24,836 nucleotides of DNA from the NCBI GenBank assembly GCA_024275775.1, contig JAJRYM010000105.1, forward strand, positions 1 to 24,836, written 5' to 3'. The position numbers and the translations under genes are program-made. The stretch's first letter is position 1. Each line of letters opens with the position of its first letter. This document shows, one piece after another, positions 23,284-24,836 of the stretch. The notes below the pieces were generated by a model, which was given only the letters and a program-made list of their open reading frames with translations, was not told where the DNA came from and did not search any database. The DNA is from Nitrospirota bacterium (GTDB lineage Bacteria > Nitrospinota_A > UBA7883 > JACRGQ01).

Positions 23284-24539
23284 ATATACTTACCATCTTT
23301 CCGTCACTGTTCGATTCGTTTCTTGGGGAGTCGCTTCTCAGGAAAGCCATCGATAAAGAGATTTTAGATATACGGGTTCATGACATCCGGGCTTTTACGG
23401 AAAACAAGCACGGCAATGTTGACGATATCCCGTACGGCGGCGGCGCGGGCATGGTGATGGCCGCCCAGCCGATAGTGTCGGCGCTGGAAAGCCTGAAAAA
23501 GGAAGGCAATCCCCGCACCGTTCTGCTTACGCCGCGCGGAAAACCGTTTCGACAGAGGGACGCGGTGAGACTGGCGAAAGAAGAAAGGCTTATTCTCGTC
23601 TGCGGCCGGTACGAAGGGGTGGACGAAAGAATAACCAGCCAAATTGATGAAGAAATATCAATCGGAGATTTTATTCTAAACGGCGGCGAGGTGGCGGCTA
23701 TGGCCGTTGTGGAATCGGTTTTTCGCCTCCTGCCCGGAGCGGTGGGGAGTCCCGAATCGCTGGAAAGCGAAAGTTTTGAGGAAAATCTTCTCGGATACCC
23801 ACAGTACACACGCCCCGAAGAGTTCCGGGGCGAGAAGGTGCCGGATGTTCTTCTATCCGGGCATCACAAAAAAATAGACCGGTTCCGCATGGAGCGGAGA
23901 ATAGAAAGAACAGTGCAAATGCGCCCCGACCTTCTTGAACGGTCTGCCGATGCAAAACGGGGCGGAATAAATTTTTCGATAGCTCTCGTGCATTACCCGG
24001 TACTCGGCAAGGACGGGCGCGTTATAACCGCTTCCATCACCACTATCGATATTCACGATATCGCCCGCGTCGCCAGAACGTACGGGGCGAAATCGGCTTT
24101 TATAGTTACGCCGGTCGAGGAGCAGAGAAAACTCGCCACCCGGCTGAAAGAGCATTGGATGGAGGGCGATCTCCTTAAAGGCGAGTTCGAGCGGAGGGTG
24201 GAAGCGCTTGGGATACTTCAACCGGCGTCCTCTGTTGGGGAGATGATCTCCATCGTAAAGCGCCGCGCGAAAAAGGTGAAAATGCTGGCTACCAGCGCCG
24301 AAGAATCCGACAATGCAGTTTCGGCCGATGAATGGCTGTTTACTGCGGACGAGGCGGACGAATGGATTATTCTTTTCGGCACCGCCTACGGCCTCGCTCC
24401 TGAGCTTATGAAGCAGGCCGATAGCCGCCTTGAGCCGGTTGTCGGCGCGGGCGAATTTAATCATTTGCCTGTAAGGGGAGCTTTTGCTATTATCACAGAC
24501 CGGCTGTTCGGCCGAAGAAGGAGTAAAGAAGATGAATAG
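23274..24539 (+). CDS. trmD: Fusion of tRNA (guanine-N1-)-methyltransferase TrmD with a TM1570-type RNA methyltransferase
   Basis: Residues 1 to about 228 are a full TrmD, the SAM-dependent m1G37 tRNA methyltransferase: ILTIFPSLF, the RPYGGG-like DIPYGGGAGMVM, LVCGRYEGVDERI, the knot region EISIGDFILNGGE, LGYPQYTRP and VLLSGHHKKID. From about 232 a second domain begins (SIALVHYPVLGKDGRVI, TIDIHDIARVARTYGAKSAFIVTP, and a C-terminal ILFGTAYGL with FNHLPVRGA). It matches the TM1570-like predicted SPOUT RNA methyltransferase family, usually a separate gene between trmD and rplS. There is no stop or start codon at the junction and the frame is continuous. The 3' end overlaps rplS by 8 bases. Confidence 0.95.
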   Translation: MRVDILTIFPSLFDSFLGESLLRKAIDKEILDIRVHDIRAFTENKHGNVDDIPYGGGAGMVMAAQPIVSALESLKKEGNPRTVLLTPRGKPFRQRDAVRLAKEERLILVCGRYEGVDERITSQIDEEISIGDFILNGGEVAAMAVVESVFRLLPGAVGSPESLESESFEENLLGYPQYTRPEEFRGEKVPDVLLSGHHKKIDRFRMERRIERTVQMRPDLLERSADAKRGGINFSIALVHYPVLGKDGRVITASITTIDIHDIARVARTYGAKSAFIVTPVEEQRKLATRLKEHWMEGDLLKGEFERRVEALGILQPASSVGEMISIVKRRAKKVKMLATSAEESDNAVSADEWLFTADEADEWIILFGTAYGLAPELMKQADSRLEPVVGAGEFNHLPVRGAFAIITDRLFGRRRSKEDE

Positions 24540-24836
24540 AATAATTGACGACGTTGAAAAGGAATACCTGAAAAAGGATCCGCCCCAGTTCGGCATCGGC
24601 GACCAGGTGAGAGTTCACATGAGAATCGTCGAAGGCGAGAAGGAACGAATCCAGGTGGTGGAAGGTATCGTTATCCGCAAGCGCGGTTCCGGTACGCGAG
24701 AAACCTTCACCGTGCGCAAGCCGTCATTCGGCACCGCGATAGAGCGGATATTCCCGCTTAATTCACCGCGTGTTGAAAAAGTGGATGTAATCCGCAGGCA
24801 CAAAGTGCGCCGTGCGAAACTCTACTTCCTGCGCAA
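24532..24836 (+). CDS. rplS: 50S ribosomal protein bL19, 3' end outside window
   Basis: About 101 residues of bL19 are present and the frame is open to the window edge. Seen are the basic FGIGDQVRVHMRIVEGEKER stretch, VVEGIVIRKRGSGTRETFTVRK, the GTAIERIFPLNSPRVEKV core and RRHKVRRAKLYFLR near the usual C-terminus. The ATG at 24532 has AAGGAG 8 bases upstream and overlaps the trmD stop by 8 bases. Only the last few residues should be missing. Confidence 0.96.
   Translation, partial: MNRIIDDVEKEYLKKDPPQFGIGDQVRVHMRIVEGEKERIQVVEGIVIRKRGSGTRETFTVRKPSFGTAIERIFPLNSPRVEKVDVIRRHKVRRAKLYFLR

Overview
The window is about 25 kb of bacterial chromosome, almost all of it conserved housekeeping genes of a Gram-negative bacterium. 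The evidence for this is SecA with its zinc tail, several Sec signal peptides, a C-terminal processing protease, one bifunctional ppGpp synthetase/hydrolase, RF2 with its programmed frameshift, and CCA-encoding tRNA genes. The ffh-rpsP-khpA-rimM-trmD-rplS order, with an RNA methyltransferase next to (here fused to) trmD, recalls Desulfobacterota/Nitrospinota-type lineages. That placement is a guess from gene order and was not tested.

Layout. 1-882: the 3' end of an AT-rich gene resembling the C-terminus of DUF4020/SIR2-type proteins, probably the edge of an acquired island. 1025-1238: tRNA-Glu and tRNA-Lys on the minus strand behind a near-consensus promoter. 1304-3976: secA (minus), divergent from the RelA/SpoT homologue at 4035-6305. 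6306-6512: a leader region with a 29-codon ORF behind a perfect Shine-Dalgarno and a hairpin. 6513-7637: a short Rho lacking the N-terminal helix bundle. 7663-9848: a two-domain dCTP deaminase followed by an unknown four-helix membrane protein (minus). 9901-10570: an RHH protein and a histone-H1-like Lys/Ala/Val repeat protein (minus) ending in a strong terminator. 10808-15392 (plus): an unknown 190-residue protein, prfB with its +1 frameshift, a lone PseG-like hydrolase, a PqqD-like/MEMO fusion and a small exported protein. 15400-20768 (minus): ctpA, tsaD, then a MoxR-DUF58-BatD-like group with its own promoter. 20884 to the end (plus): ffh-rpsP-khpA-rimM-trmD-rplS, with rplS cut by the window edge.

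The genes act together in protein export (secA, ffh), translation and tRNA modification (prfB, tsaD, rpsP, rimM, trmD, rplS, two tRNAs), stringent response and termination (RSH, rho), and envelope maintenance (ctpA, MoxR group). The most notable points are: the start codons of ffh, ctpA, secA and the 14850 gene lie 6-9 bases downstream of -10 boxes with no Shine-Dalgarno, suggesting leaderless mRNAs; Rho has an unusual domain layout and a possible leader-peptide/attenuator; the lysine-repeat protein gene has an exact 45-bp higher-order repeat and follows an RHH gene; trmD is fused to a second SPOUT-like methyltransferase; and a likely defence gene abuts the tRNAs. There is no gene-free stretch above 300 bases. 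The longest are 10571-10807 and 6306-6512, both described below. I found no CRISPR array, insertion sequence or rRNA.
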